Below, one piece after another: positions 1 through 6,555 of a DNA stretch of 6,556 nt. Positions within the stretch are counted from its first letter, which is position 1; each line of letters begins with the position of its first letter. A program made the position numbers and the translations under genes. Below the pieces are notes generated by a model. The model worked only from the letters and a program-made list of their open reading frames with translations. It made no database searches and had not been told where the DNA came from. The stretch is taken from NCBI GenBank assembly GCA_030590275.1, contig JAUUYV010000105.1, positions 1-6,556 of the forward strand. Reading direction: 5' to 3'. This DNA is from Porticoccaceae bacterium. Its GTDB lineage: Bacteria; Pseudomonadota; Gammaproteobacteria; Pseudomonadales; Porticoccaceae.

Positions 1-132
1 ATTAAGGATAAAGGTGGAAAGGTAGTGCGGGAGCCCGGCCCGATGATGCATGGTTCTACGGTGTTAGCGTTTGTTGAAGACCCCGATGGCTATAAAATTG
101 AGTTGTTGTCGGATGCAGGAAGTCGGAAGTAA
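1..132 (+). CDS. gloA: Lactoylglutathione lyase (glyoxalase I), C-terminal fragment
   Basis: The first 43 codons of the window read in frame 1 to a TAA at 130-132, followed directly by an in-frame TAG. The peptide contains [20 protein letters not shown] and then [12 protein letters not shown], the typical C-terminal half of bacterial glyoxalase I. The conserved glutamate of the IEL motif is the last metal ligand in this family. Glyoxalase I isomerises the hemithioacetal of methylglyoxal and glutathione to S-lactoylglutathione in the cytoplasm, using Ni or Zn. Only the C-terminal end is present because the gene is cut by the left edge of the window, not because it is broken. It converges on the genes to its right and the gap is only 32 bp, so no functional link with them is implied. 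Confidence 0.93.
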   Translation: MKDKGGKVVREPGPMMHGSTVLAFVEDPDGYKIELLSDAGSRK

Positions 133-164
133 TAGACTGAAAATATGAAGCTGGGAATAGGAGT

Positions 165-578
165 TTAGGGTTCTACTTCCAGGGGTGGAGCTTTGGCTTT
201 GCTCCGCAACCAGTTTAGACCATTCAGTACTTTGGGTTGCTGTGCAAGTTTTCGTTCCAGCGTAAATTTGCCGGGATAATCCAGCAGCAAGAGCCCCATG
301 GCCATAGTTAACAGACCCTGGCCGGGAATAAATAGCATCAGTATTCCCCCTAGCAGCAATATGGCCCCGAGCAGATTCTTGCCGATCAGCAGCACCATAC
401 GAATGACCGGGTGGCGTTGTTTTAGGGCTATTGGGTGCCGTTTTTGATACAAAAAATAATCGGCGGGAATTCTGGCTACTAACCAGGGTAAGGTTGCCAG
501 GCTGACGACAAAAGTAATTAATGAGCCGATGGTCAACCAGGTGAGTATCGCCTCGTGGGCGCCAATCCATGCGCTCAT
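165..578 (-). CDS. Small integral membrane protein, PGPGW-like, coupled to ygfZ
   Basis: This 137-residue protein has three hydrophobic stretches, at about residues 9-31, 62-82 and 83-100. The last two are joined by a PGQG turn (85-88) followed by GLLLLDYPGK. A Pro-Gly turn between hydrophobic helices resembles the family described as PGPGW-type putative transmembrane proteins, but the motif here is not exact, so the assignment is by pattern only. A basic segment between helices 1 and 2 (KRHPIALKQRHP, 46-57) and a basic C-terminus after LERK suggest cytoplasmic loops. The molecular function is unknown. The ATG at 578 overlaps the ygfZ stop as TAATG, and an AGG lies six bases upstream inside the end of ygfZ, which supports this start and suggests translational coupling in one transcript. 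It ends 32 bp from the convergent gloA stop. Confidence 0.8.
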   Translation of the reverse strand: MSAWIGAHEAILTWLTIGSLITFVVSLATLPWLVARIPADYFLYQKRHPIALKQRHPVIRMVLLIGKNLLGAILLLGGILMLFIPGQGLLTMAMGLLLLDYPGKFTLERKLAQQPKVLNGLNWLRSKAKAPPLEVEP

Positions 579-1786
579 TAGCTGCCTGTAGAGTTGTTTG
601 GCTTGTTGGAGTAGTCGTAGTTTGCGTAGGGGAGGGGCAAGAGTTGCGCCGTTACCGGCTTGTCTGCATCGGCAAAGTTTAACGGGATGATGTGGTTTTG
701 ATTGTCGGAGTGATTCTCAGAGTGATTCTCAGAGTGATTCTCAGAGTGATTCTCAGAGTGATTCTCAGAGTGATTGTCGGCATCATCGAAAGCGGTATCG
801 GTTAATACCGCAAGAAGTTCGACATGATCCTTATCGCTCGGTGCGGCAATAACTACCTGCCCCAGGACTTTATCGTCGTGTGGTGTTTTGATTTCAGTTC
901 CGGGTAAAGGCACGGCAGTGGTGTCGACTGCCAGGCGATACAGGCGCCGTTTGAGTTTTCCGCGATACTGCATACGAGCCACTATTTCCTGCCCGGTGTA
1001 GCAGCCCTTGGTAAAACTCACCACCCCCGTTATGTCGTAATTCAGCATTTGCGGAATAAACATAGCACTAGTTTGGGCGTAAACGTGTCCGATGCCGGTG
1101 TGTATGTCGAGCAAGTGCCAGCAGGGAAGGCCTAAAGGCCGGGCATTTTGCTCCAGCTTTTGCCAGTGCTCCTGGGCCGACTCTGCGGAAAGAAGCAGCA
1201 GATGGCGGGATGTCTGGGCCTGTTTGTCGGTGCTTACCGAGCGGGGACTTGTTAGCGACATAGAGGTCTCGCCCGAAAGGCTTGTCATGCTGATCACATC
1301 ATTAGACATTTGGTAGTGCGTATTTATCAGCACGGCACTGTTGGGTCCGCTTAGCCCCAGAATACGATAACCGTCACTGGCATCGCTTAATTCAGTTTTA
1401 GCGAAAGCTGCATATTTAGCGACCTCGTTGATAATGATCGTGACCAGAGTTTTAGGCATGACCAGAAAAATTTGGTCTGATTCCGTCATTAAAGCGGTAA
1501 AGTCGCAGAGCATACGACCTTGCAGGTTGCAAAAAGCACCTTGCACTGGGTTTTCGGGGCTGAGTTGATCGAAGTCGGCCGTGGTTTGACCCTGGAGAAA
1601 CTGGGCGCTATCCGGACCCTCGAGCAAGAGTAAGCCTGCGTCGCTTAAGTCATAGAGCGCATCCTCCTGCAGGAGCTGCTGGTAGTCAGCGGGCGTTTCG
1701 CCAAAGCTTATAATGATGTCATCCTCAAAGCTTGCTCCTTTCCCGCTCAAAAAGCTGAGCCAGTCTGGTATGGGTTTTGTCGACAT
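578..1786 (-). CDS. ygfZ: YgfZ/GcvT-family folate-binding Fe-S maintenance protein with tandem-repeat insertion
   Basis: YgfZ is a cytoplasmic, tetrahydrofolate-binding relative of the glycine-cleavage T protein. It is needed for full activity of several Fe-S enzymes, including the tRNA thiolation enzyme MiaB. The family signature KGCYTGQE is at residues 260-267, with the key cysteine at C262. Supporting stretches are LSDAGLLLLEGPDSAQFLQG (47-66) and FCNLQGRML (85-93), both typical of the N-terminal domain. At 402 residues it is clearly longer than E. coli YgfZ (about 326). The excess maps mainly to a Ser/Thr/Met-rich stretch (about 157-192) and to a C-terminal-domain insertion holding five HSEN repeats (339-358) and one HSDN. 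The ATG at 1786 has GGAG five bases upstream (1792-1795). It is divergent from sdhE, as in enteric bacteria, and its stop overlaps the start of the next membrane gene. The fold assignment is secure; whether the insertions affect function is not known. Confidence 0.95.
   Translation of the reverse strand: MSTKPIPDWLSFLSGKGASFEDDIIISFGETPADYQQLLQEDALYDLSDAGLLLLEGPDSAQFLQGQTTADFDQLSPENPVQGAFCNLQGRMLCDFTALMTESDQIFLVMPKTLVTIIINEVAKYAAFAKTELSDASDGYRILGLSGPNSAVLINTHYQMSNDVISMTSLSGETSMSLTSPRSVSTDKQAQTSRHLLLLSAESAQEHWQKLEQNARPLGLPCWHLLDIHTGIGHVYAQTSAMFIPQMLNYDITGVVSFTKGCYTGQEIVARMQYRGKLKRRLYRLAVDTTAVPLPGTEIKTPHDDKVLGQVVIAAPSDKDHVELLAVLTDTAFDDADNHSENHSENHSENHSENHSENHSDNQNHIIPLNFADADKPVTAQLLPLPYANYDYSNKPNNSTGS
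701..784 (-). repeat. 12-bp tandem repeat (minisatellite) inside ygfZ
   Basis: Five perfect head-to-tail copies of ATTCTCAGAGTG (+ strand) occupy 713-772. Diverged copies flank them: ATTGTCGGAGTG at 701-712 and ATTGTCGGCATC at 773-784. Read on the - strand the unit is CAC TCT GAG AAT, giving His-Ser-Glu-Asn. Because the period is a multiple of three, gain or loss of copies keeps ygfZ in frame. The perfect identity of the central copies, against variation at both edges, is what recent expansion by replication slippage or unequal exchange would leave. Confidence 0.97.
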
Positions 1787-1826
1787 TGCTTCTCCATGTG
1801 AGGGCTTGGCAAAACACCGATGGCTA

Positions 1827-1855
1827 ATTATTCCACAGCTGCATTATGATGGCAG
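1827..1855 (-). promoter_or_regulatory. Candidate sigma-70 promoter for ygfZ
   Basis: Read on the - strand, CTGCCA (1850-1855) and AATAAT (1827-1832) are separated by 17 bases. They match the -35 and -10 consensus at four and five of six positions. Transcription would begin near 1820, leaving a leader of roughly 30 bases that contains the ygfZ Shine-Dalgarno. An alternative CATAAT lies a little upstream but lacks a good -35 at normal spacing. This is a visual match in an AT-richer 108-bp divergent region, so it is only a candidate. Confidence 0.3.
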
Positions 1856-1883
1856 TGGCACTAAAATGCCGCAAATTTATACT
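1855..1883 (+). promoter_or_regulatory. Weak candidate promoter for sdhE-ygfX
   Basis: GTGGCA (1855-1860) and TATACT (1878-1883) are 17 bases apart and match sigma-70 boxes at four and five of six positions. The predicted start, near 1890, would leave only about five bases before the sdhE ATG and would exclude the G-rich sequence at 1884-1889 that could serve as its ribosome site. Either the mRNA is nearly leaderless or the true promoter lies further upstream in the 1787-1894 gap. Confidence 0.2.
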
Positions 1884-1894
1884 GGGGTGTTTGC

Positions 1895-2137
1895 ATGGAA
1901 TACAATCGTCTGGTCTGGGCTGCCCGTCGTGGTATGTTGGAACTCGATCTGATCTTACAGCCTTTTGTGGAGCAGGTTTATCGCCAGCTGGACGAGGAAG
2001 ATCAACACCGTTTTCAACGCTTACTGGAATGCGAGGATCAGGATTTGTTTTCCTGGTTTTTGCGTCGTGCAGAGCCTGAAGATGATGAAATACGCTCGAT
2101 TGTAAAGGTGGTTCTCGATGCCCATGCCCGCACCTGA
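1895..2137 (+). CDS. sdhE: Succinate dehydrogenase assembly/flavinylation factor SdhE
   Basis: This 80-residue protein belongs to the SdhE/Sdh5 (YgfY, CptB) family of small cytoplasmic helical-bundle proteins. They bind the flavoprotein SdhA and promote covalent attachment of FAD and assembly of succinate dehydrogenase. The diagnostic RGxxE motif is present as RRGMLELD at residues 11-18 (R12, G13, E16). The second conserved block, LLECEDQDLFSWF, is at 43-55. Length and motif spacing match the family. The ATG follows a G-rich TGGGGTG with seven bases of spacing. Its last 20 bases overlap ygfX in another frame, and it is divergent from ygfZ, the arrangement known in enteric bacteria. The former label as an antitoxin (CptB) of a CptAB pair is superseded by the SdhE role. 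Confidence 0.95.
   Translation: MEYNRLVWAARRGMLELDLILQPFVEQVYRQLDEEDQHRFQRLLECEDQDLFSWFLRRAEPEDDEIRSIVKVVLDAHART
2106..2111 (+). promoter_or_regulatory. Ribosome binding site of ygfX, inside sdhE
   Basis: AGGTGG lies within the sdhE reading frame, six bases before the ATG at 2118. This spacing favours 2118 over the second in-frame ATG at 2124, and it means ygfX translation can start where sdhE ribosomes are terminating. Confidence 0.6.
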
Positions 2138-2621
2138 GGTCATAGATCTGGAGTTTAGATTGCGGCCCTCACAGATCTGGAGGCGGCTGCAGTTGGTGGT
2201 GACAGTTACCGTAGGGCTGCTGTTAATATTTCTGCCTTTGGCTGTTCTCCAGAAAGCGCTGCTGTTACTGATAGTGGTATTGGCGTTTATAGTAGCGGGG
2301 CAGGCCCGGCAGCGATTCTATCGGTTCACTCGACTTGTACAGCAGGGCGGGACCTGGTACCTGAGGGGAAGTTATGATGGCAACCAAAGCCGACGCTGCC
2401 GAGTAGAATATATTTCAAGCCTGGTTATCGTGTTACGTACTCTTACAGAAGATCAGAATCGGTCTTCGTTGGTCAGAGCCGGGTGTGTCAGGGCTTGGTT
2501 TACTCGAGGTGGTGTTAAGGCTACGCGATTATCTGTATTCCGTTTGCCGGTATTTAAAGATGCGATGCAGGCCGAAGACTTTCAAAAACTACAGTTACTG
2601 GTGCGAAATGGTTGGGACTGA
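2118..2621 (+). CDS. ygfX: YgfX-like inner-membrane protein
   Basis: This 167-residue protein has two adjacent hydrophobic helices at about 24-44 and 46-62, followed by a basic, soluble C-terminal region. That is the topology of YgfX (CptA), the small inner-membrane protein encoded next to sdhE in many Gammaproteobacteria. E. coli YgfX is about 135 residues, so this version is longer, mostly in the C-terminal portion. Recognition rests on topology, position and the short LRPSQIWRRLQL entry into the first helix; sequence conservation in the family is low. The function is unsettled: it was once proposed as the toxin of a pair with CptB, and has also been reported to interact with SdhE. The 20-bp overlap with sdhE makes coordinated translation likely. 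It converges on recQ across an 82-bp gap. Confidence 0.82.
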   Translation: MPMPAPEVIDLEFRLRPSQIWRRLQLVVTVTVGLLLIFLPLAVLQKALLLLIVVLAFIVAGQARQRFYRFTRLVQQGGTWYLRGSYDGNQSRRCRVEYISSLVIVLRTLTEDQNRSSLVRAGCVRAWFTRGGVKATRLSVFRLPVFKDAMQAEDFQKLQLLVRNGWD

Positions 2622-2703
2622 AGTGATACCCTGCTTCGACTCTACATGACGTGCGGGAAATTAAGGTTGTGAATCAGGACGGTATCGGGATAAACCGATA
2701 AAT

Positions 2704-4875
2704 TCAAATCGATGCCTGAACACAGCGTAATACGCCGTAGTCGTATTGTTCCTCCAGTGCTTCATAGACCGGTTTAAGACGGCCTTTGTCTTCGTCTTCC
2801 ATAGACTCGATGGTCAATACAATCCCCTGGTACTCGTCGGCGTCTAGACCCAGAACATCGAGAACACCCAGTAGTCCAGTTTCAATAGCGTCGGCGAGGT
2901 GGGCGTAGACGGTACTGGTTTTTGCCTCACGCTGCTCGGCAATCTGCTCAATGGAGAGCCCCTGTTGATAGAGGATAAGCGTTTCGTTGACTGTGGCGCT
3001 GAGACGGTTATCGAGAAGCTCTGGTAGGGGATGGCATGCAATTTCATCGAGAAACTGCCGTCCGTAACGTTTGAGCTTCTGTGCGCCGACACCGGAAATA
3101 AGGCTCATATCGCCGATAGTCGCAGGTCTACGCTTAATCATTTCCTGCAGGGTGGCATCGTGAAATATCACGTAAGGTGGGACGCCCGATTCACCAGCAA
3201 GTGCGCTGCGTAGCGCTCGCAGAGCATCCCATAAGGGCTCATCCTGAGGTCGAACGGCGGTTTTGTCTTTTTTACTGTGGCTAAGTTTTTCTTCTTCGCC
3301 AGGTTTACGCAGACTGAGGTTTTGTTCGCCCCTTAACAGAGGACGACATTTCTCGGTGAGCTGCAAAGCACCGTAGCCCTCGGTATCGATATCCAGGTAG
3401 CCTAGGGCGATTAGTTGCCGAAACAGTGTCCGCCACTCGCTCATAGAAAACTCACTACCCACACCGAAGGTGCTGACCTGATCGTGGCGGTTTTTTTGAA
3501 TCCTGTCGTCGGTTTTTCCGAGTAGTACATCTATCAGGTAGTTCACACCGAAGCGTTGTTGTGTTCGGTAAACACAGGATAAGGCTTTCTGGGCAGCAAT
3601 AGTGGCGTCCCACTTTTCTGGTGGTTTCAGACAATTATCACAGTTACCACAACGCTCAGCACTGTCTTCTTCAAAATAGGCCAGCAGGGCATGGCGGCGG
3701 CAGGTAATTAATTCGCACAAGCCGAGCATGGATTCCAGTTTATGGTGCTCAAGGCGCTTGTGGGTGGCACTTGCCTGTGAATCTTGAGTAAATTGTCTGA
3801 GCGTGATGACATCCTGTAAGCCGTAGGCCATCCGCGCACTGGCGGGCTCGCCATCGCGTCCTGCGCGTCCGGTTTCCTGATAATAGGCTTCAATACTTTT
3901 TGGCAAGCTGAGGTGGGCTACAAAACGTACGTCGGGTTTATCAATTCCCATACCGAAGGCGATAGTGGCGACAATTATCACCGACTCTTCGCGTAGGAAA
4001 CGCTGTTGGTTAGTCTGTCGTAGCTGGCTACTCAGTCCCGCATGATAGGGCAGGGCCACCCGACCCTGCTGGCTCAGCCAGTCGGCGATGGCTTCGACTT
4101 TTTTTCGAGACAGGCAATACACGATGCCCGCGTCCTGTGGATGGTTTTCATCAATAAAGCGCCACAGGCGTTGTTTGGGATTATTACCCTCAGTGATCGC
4201 GTACTGGATATTGGGGCGATCGAAGCTATTAATGAACACTCGGGCATTTTCGAGCCTGAGCTGGGTGATGATTTCATCGCGGGTTCGGCGGTCGGCGGTG
4301 GCAGTCAGTGCGATACGTGGGATGTTCGGGAAGCGCACGTGAAGAATTTTAAGCTGCTGATATTCAATCCGAAAATCATGCCCCCATTGAGATACACAGT
4401 GGGCTTCATCGATAGCAAATAGAGATAAGTGGCAGCGCTCCAGCAAAGCCAGCATTCGCTCACTTAGCAGGCGCTCAGGTGCGATATACACCAGATCCAG
4501 CTCGTCGTTAAGCAGTTGGCCTTCAATAGTCTGGGCTTGATCAGTACTTAAACTGGAATTAAGAAATGCCGCCTTAACCCCCAATTGCTGCAAAGCATCC
4601 ACCTGATCCTGCATCAGGGCAATCAGCGGGGAAACCACGATAGTAACGCCGTCTAGCACCAGCGCCGGGATTTGATAACACAGGGACTTGCCACCACCTG
4701 TGGGCATTAATACGAAGGCATCCTTGCCATTTAATATGTCCTGAATGACCTCTTCCTGAGAGTGACGAAAGGTATCGTATCCGAAGGTGGATTGAAGGAC
4801 GGTTTGCGCACGAATCATTGAAAAGTTTGTCTCTGGCTTGAACTGTGGGTGATTTACCGTGCTGGAGTACAACAC
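2704..4875 (-). CDS. recQ: ATP-dependent 3'-5' DNA helicase RecQ with extra C-terminal HTH-like domain
   Basis: RecQ unwinds DNA in recombination and replication-fork repair. All helicase motifs are visible: motif 0 [12 protein letters not shown] (31-42), Walker A PTGGGKS (58-64), DEAH (156-159), aromatic loop SQWGHDFR (162-169), TATA (191-194), [13 protein letters not shown] (306-318) and [10 protein letters not shown] (333-342). The zinc cysteines are C392, C409, C412 and C415. A winged-helix domain spans about 420-520, a charged linker 522-545, and the HRDC domain about 546-618 ([15 protein letters not shown] at 562-576). The remaining roughly 100 residues (about 622-723) go beyond E. coli RecQ (about 609) and resemble the helix-turn-helix domain found at the end of other long RecQ proteins, with [20 protein letters not shown] as the putative HTH. 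The assigned start is a GTG with AGG seven bases upstream; an in-frame TAA bounds it upstream. An ATG at 4818 (residue 20) is an alternative start that keeps every motif. Confidence 0.97.
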   Translation of the reverse strand: MLYSSTVNHPQFKPETNFSMIRAQTVLQSTFGYDTFRHSQEEVIQDILNGKDAFVLMPTGGGKSLCYQIPALVLDGVTIVVSPLIALMQDQVDALQQLGVKAAFLNSSLSTDQAQTIEGQLLNDELDLVYIAPERLLSERMLALLERCHLSLFAIDEAHCVSQWGHDFRIEYQQLKILHVRFPNIPRIALTATADRRTRDEIITQLRLENARVFINSFDRPNIQYAITEGNNPKQRLWRFIDENHPQDAGIVYCLSRKKVEAIADWLSQQGRVALPYHAGLSSQLRQTNQQRFLREESVIIVATIAFGMGIDKPDVRFVAHLSLPKSIEAYYQETGRAGRDGEPASARMAYGLQDVITLRQFTQDSQASATHKRLEHHKLESMLGLCELITCRRHALLAYFEEDSAERCGNCDNCLKPPEKWDATIAAQKALSCVYRTQQRFGVNYLIDVLLGKTDDRIQKNRHDQVSTFGVGSEFSMSEWRTLFRQLIALGYLDIDTEGYGALQLTEKCRPLLRGEQNLSLRKPGEEEKLSHSKKDKTAVRPQDEPLWDALRALRSALAGESGVPPYVIFHDATLQEMIKRRPATIGDMSLISGVGAQKLKRYGRQFLDEIACHPLPELLDNRLSATVNETLILYQQGLSIEQIAEQREAKTSTVYAHLADAIETGLLGVLDVLGLDADEYQGIVLTIESMEDEDKGRLKPVYEALEEQYDYGVLRCVQASI

Positions 4876-4978
4876 TATTTTGCCTGCTAATTCAGAACAA
4901 TGGGGTGAGGTGTGTTAATCAGTTGATCCTGGTATGGAACATTTATCGGGTTTGCCACGGCTTTTCAAGCTTATTAGC

Positions 4979-5485
4979 TCAAGGCTGCCAATCACGAAAC
5001 TTAAGATAGGCGGGTTCGCCCTGGTCTTTGCGTTGTATGAGTTGTTCGGCTAACCACTGAAACCATTCTGCCCAGGAAGGCTGGTCCTGTTCTTCGCGTA
5101 CTGTTTTGAGCCATACCCTGAGCTTTAGATACAGAACAGTAATCACTCCGCCAGCCAGTTCCTCTACCAATGAGTAAGGCGCGATACGTTGATGAACCAG
5201 TACGCCCATGGTTTCTATTATCGTGCAAATCTGTACCGCCGCTTCTTCTCCTTTGGGCCCAAGAGCTCTGAGCTGCTGGGCGCTGCAGTCGTCTGGTAGC
5301 GTACGAAGCAATGCCACCGCCTGGGAAAATTCAGCACTATAGAATGTTTTCATTAAATCCGAGGCAACTACTTCCTGCCGCTGTTTACGGAATTCCGTTA
5401 ACTGGTAAAGCCCAAAAATGGCACCGCTGAGAATAGTTACGGCACCTACTATTTCTGCCAAACTGGCTAGTTCCACTAATGTCAT
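4979..5485 (-). CDS. Uncharacterised protein with one N-terminal membrane helix, DUF4760-like
   Basis: I do not firmly recognise this 168-residue protein. It has a single clear membrane helix at about residues 8-28 (AEIVGAVTILSGAIFGLYQL at 10-29), followed by a basic FRKQRQE segment that suggests the bulk is cytoplasmic. The rest looks alpha-helical, with SDLMKTFYSAEF (42-53), an ETMGVLVHQRIAP block (91-103), a second moderately hydrophobic GGVITVLYLKLRVW stretch (112-125) and a Trp-rich WAEWFQWLAEQL block (138-149). The organisation resembles proteins carrying the uncharacterised DUF4760 domain, but this is from memory of the pattern and is not verified. The ATG at 5485 has GGAG five bases upstream (5491-5494), so the start is well supported. 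It lies 83 bp downstream of the phosphatase and 103 bp upstream of recQ, all on the same strand; co-transcription is possible but not shown. Confidence 0.85.
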   Translation of the reverse strand: MTLVELASLAEIVGAVTILSGAIFGLYQLTEFRKQRQEVVASDLMKTFYSAEFSQAVALLRTLPDDCSAQQLRALGPKGEEAAVQICTIIETMGVLVHQRIAPYSLVEELAGGVITVLYLKLRVWLKTVREEQDQPSWAEWFQWLAEQLIQRKDQGEPAYLKFRDWQP

Positions 5486-5509
5486 GCTTGCTCCAACTTT
5501 GTTGTTTTA

Positions 5510-5526
5510 ATTCCTTGATAAGGAAT
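5510..5526. repeat. Perfect 7-bp hairpin between phosphatase and the membrane protein gene
   Basis: ATTCCTT, a three-base GAT loop and AAGGAAT form a perfect stem. It sits 24 bases before the start codon at 5485 and upstream of its Shine-Dalgarno on the - strand. No uridine run follows on either strand, so it does not look like an intrinsic terminator. It could be an RNA structure in the leader or an operator-like palindrome. Confidence 0.5.
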
Positions 5527-5535
5527 AGGAGAGGA

Positions 5536-5556
5536 GTTGAACCTGTCCAGTTTAAC
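5536..5556. repeat. Second imperfect palindrome in the same gap
   Basis: GTTGAAC and GTTTAAC flank a seven-base spacer (CTGTCCA). As + strand RNA the arms pair fully with one G-U wobble; as - strand RNA there is one A-C mismatch. It lies ten bases from the perfect hairpin at 5510-5526, so much of the 83-bp gap is made of two inverted repeats. Confidence 0.35.
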
Positions 5557-5568
5557 GGGTGCCTTCGC

Positions 5569-6555
5569 TTATCCCTGTTTCGAACGGCGAGGGAAGTCGC
5601 CATCAAATTCGAGTTCGTGACTGCCATCGCTTGCATTAACACTAAAGGCTTTAATGTTCATTACATTGCCGGTAATGGTAAACAGGAAAAACCCAGGGGT
5701 CTCGCCCAGCTGCCAATAACTGGGGTTTCGGGCTGGATTAGCCAATGGGCGCGCCTTGGCCCCAGCACCAGAGACCACAAACAGCGTATTGCCGCACTCG
5801 GGCACTGAGTTTAATAATTGCAGATCGTGGTCGTGCCCAGACAGATAGACATCGACTTTTCCGCAAATAGTCTGTTCCAGCCACTGACGATATAAATCGC
5901 CCGAGACCCTTTTACCCAGGGATGTTACGGGGGGCACACCATCATAGAAACCGGCATTTCCATGCTTGCCGTTGGAAAGATAGGGATGGTGAGAATAGGC
6001 AAACTTCCACGGGCCTGAGGTGTTTTCATAGACGCTATCAAACCATTGCTTCTGTTGTTCCTGATAGGGCTCCACGGCAAATTTGGGAGCGATATCGGGT
6101 GCGCTGGTCATTGGGTTTGAATCAAGCACAAAAAAATCTATCAGCGGCGGTGCGCCTGAAAGCGGAGCACTGTAATGATAGTAACGATCGGGCAGTTGCC
6201 ATTTCTGGCTGAGTTTATTTCTTTTGAATGTATACCTTACCTGTACGTCACCGGCGTGATTAAAGCCGCCAAGACCGTCAGATAAGAGATCGTTGTCGTG
6301 GTTACCCAGTGACATAAAAAATGGCAAATTGAGATTCTGATAGGGCAGTTCAAAGTTGTCCACAAAAACAGGATGGTAGATAGTCAGAGGATTAATATCA
6401 TAGATATTATCGCCAAGGCCAACGGCAAAATCACAGCCTCCTGCTGCCTCACACTCCGCTTCTATCGCCGCAGACACCGCATATTGTGCGACATTGCCTT
6501 CACCCATATCACCAAGCGCAACAAACCTTACGGTTTCTTCCAGGGAAATATCCTC
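5569..6555 (-). CDS. Metallophosphoesterase, purple/tartrate-resistant acid phosphatase type, 5' end outside window
   Basis: The frame stays open to the right edge, giving 328 visible residues and a TAA at 5569-5571; the true start is not in the window. An ATG at 6507 falls inside the first metal motif and cannot be the start. Numbering from the codon at 6553-6555, the metal-binding motifs are LGDMGEG (D16), GLGDNIYD (D49, Y52), SLGNHDN (N85), YSHHPYL (H189) and SGHDHDLQ (H241, H243). These seven residues line up with the dinuclear Fe/metal site of mammalian-type acid phosphatase, including the tyrosine that gives purple acid phosphatases their colour. The enzyme should hydrolyse phosphomonoesters; the substrate is unknown. 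Family members are commonly exported, but any signal peptide would lie beyond the edge. It heads a run of same-strand genes ending with recQ, with no evident functional link. Confidence 0.9.
   Translation of the reverse strand, partial: EDISLEETVRFVALGDMGEGNVAQYAVSAAIEAECEAAGGCDFAVGLGDNIYDINPLTIYHPVFVDNFELPYQNLNLPFFMSLGNHDNDLLSDGLGGFNHAGDVQVRYTFKRNKLSQKWQLPDRYYHYSAPLSGAPPLIDFFVLDSNPMTSAPDIAPKFAVEPYQEQQKQWFDSVYENTSGPWKFAYSHHPYLSNGKHGNAGFYDGVPPVTSLGKRVSGDLYRQWLEQTICGKVDVYLSGHDHDLQLLNSVPECGNTLFVVSGAGAKARPLANPARNPSYWQLGETPGFFLFTITGNVMNIKAFSVNASDGSHELEFDGDFPRRSKQG

Noticed and set aside
125..180. GGAAGTA (125-131) and TACTTCC (174-180) as an inverted repeat spanning the convergent gene ends
   Set aside because: Seven pairs with a loop of more than 40 bases is expected by chance and there is no T-tract.
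64..570. 168-codon open frame on the - strand overlapping the small membrane protein gene
   Set aside because: It crosses the gloA end and the better-supported membrane protein in another frame, and its translation has no recognisable family features; it is a frame shadow.
701..784. Regular repeats suggesting a CRISPR-like or regulatory iteron array
   Set aside because: The units are 12 bp, directly abutting, with no spacers, and lie in frame inside ygfZ, so they are a coding minisatellite.
1895..2621. sdhE-ygfX as a CptBA toxin-antitoxin pair
   Set aside because: The RGxxE motif and gene context fit SdhE, whose assembly role is well established; the toxin-antitoxin label was an earlier interpretation.
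2683..2700. Hairpin TATCGG / CCGATA as a terminator between ygfX and recQ
   Set aside because: The stem is only six pairs with a six-base loop and no T-tract on either strand, so it is too weak to call, although a convergent terminator is expected in this gap.
4042..4422. 126-codon open frame on the + strand within recQ
   Set aside because: It lies entirely antisense to the conserved helicase core of recQ, which explains the sequence fully.
4876..4978. Search for a terminator or promoter in the 103-bp gap upstream of recQ
   Set aside because: Only short AGCT palindromes near the stop of the upstream gene were seen, and no convincing -35/-10 pair; nothing could be supported.
5922..6212. 96-codon + strand frame inside the phosphatase gene
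   Set aside because: It is antisense to a well-supported enzyme, and the translation is Arg/His-rich and unlike a folded protein.
6505..6507. ATG as the start of the phosphatase
   Set aside because: This methionine is part of the first metal motif (LGDMGEG), and the frame continues upstream with VRFVALGD, so the start must lie beyond the right edge.
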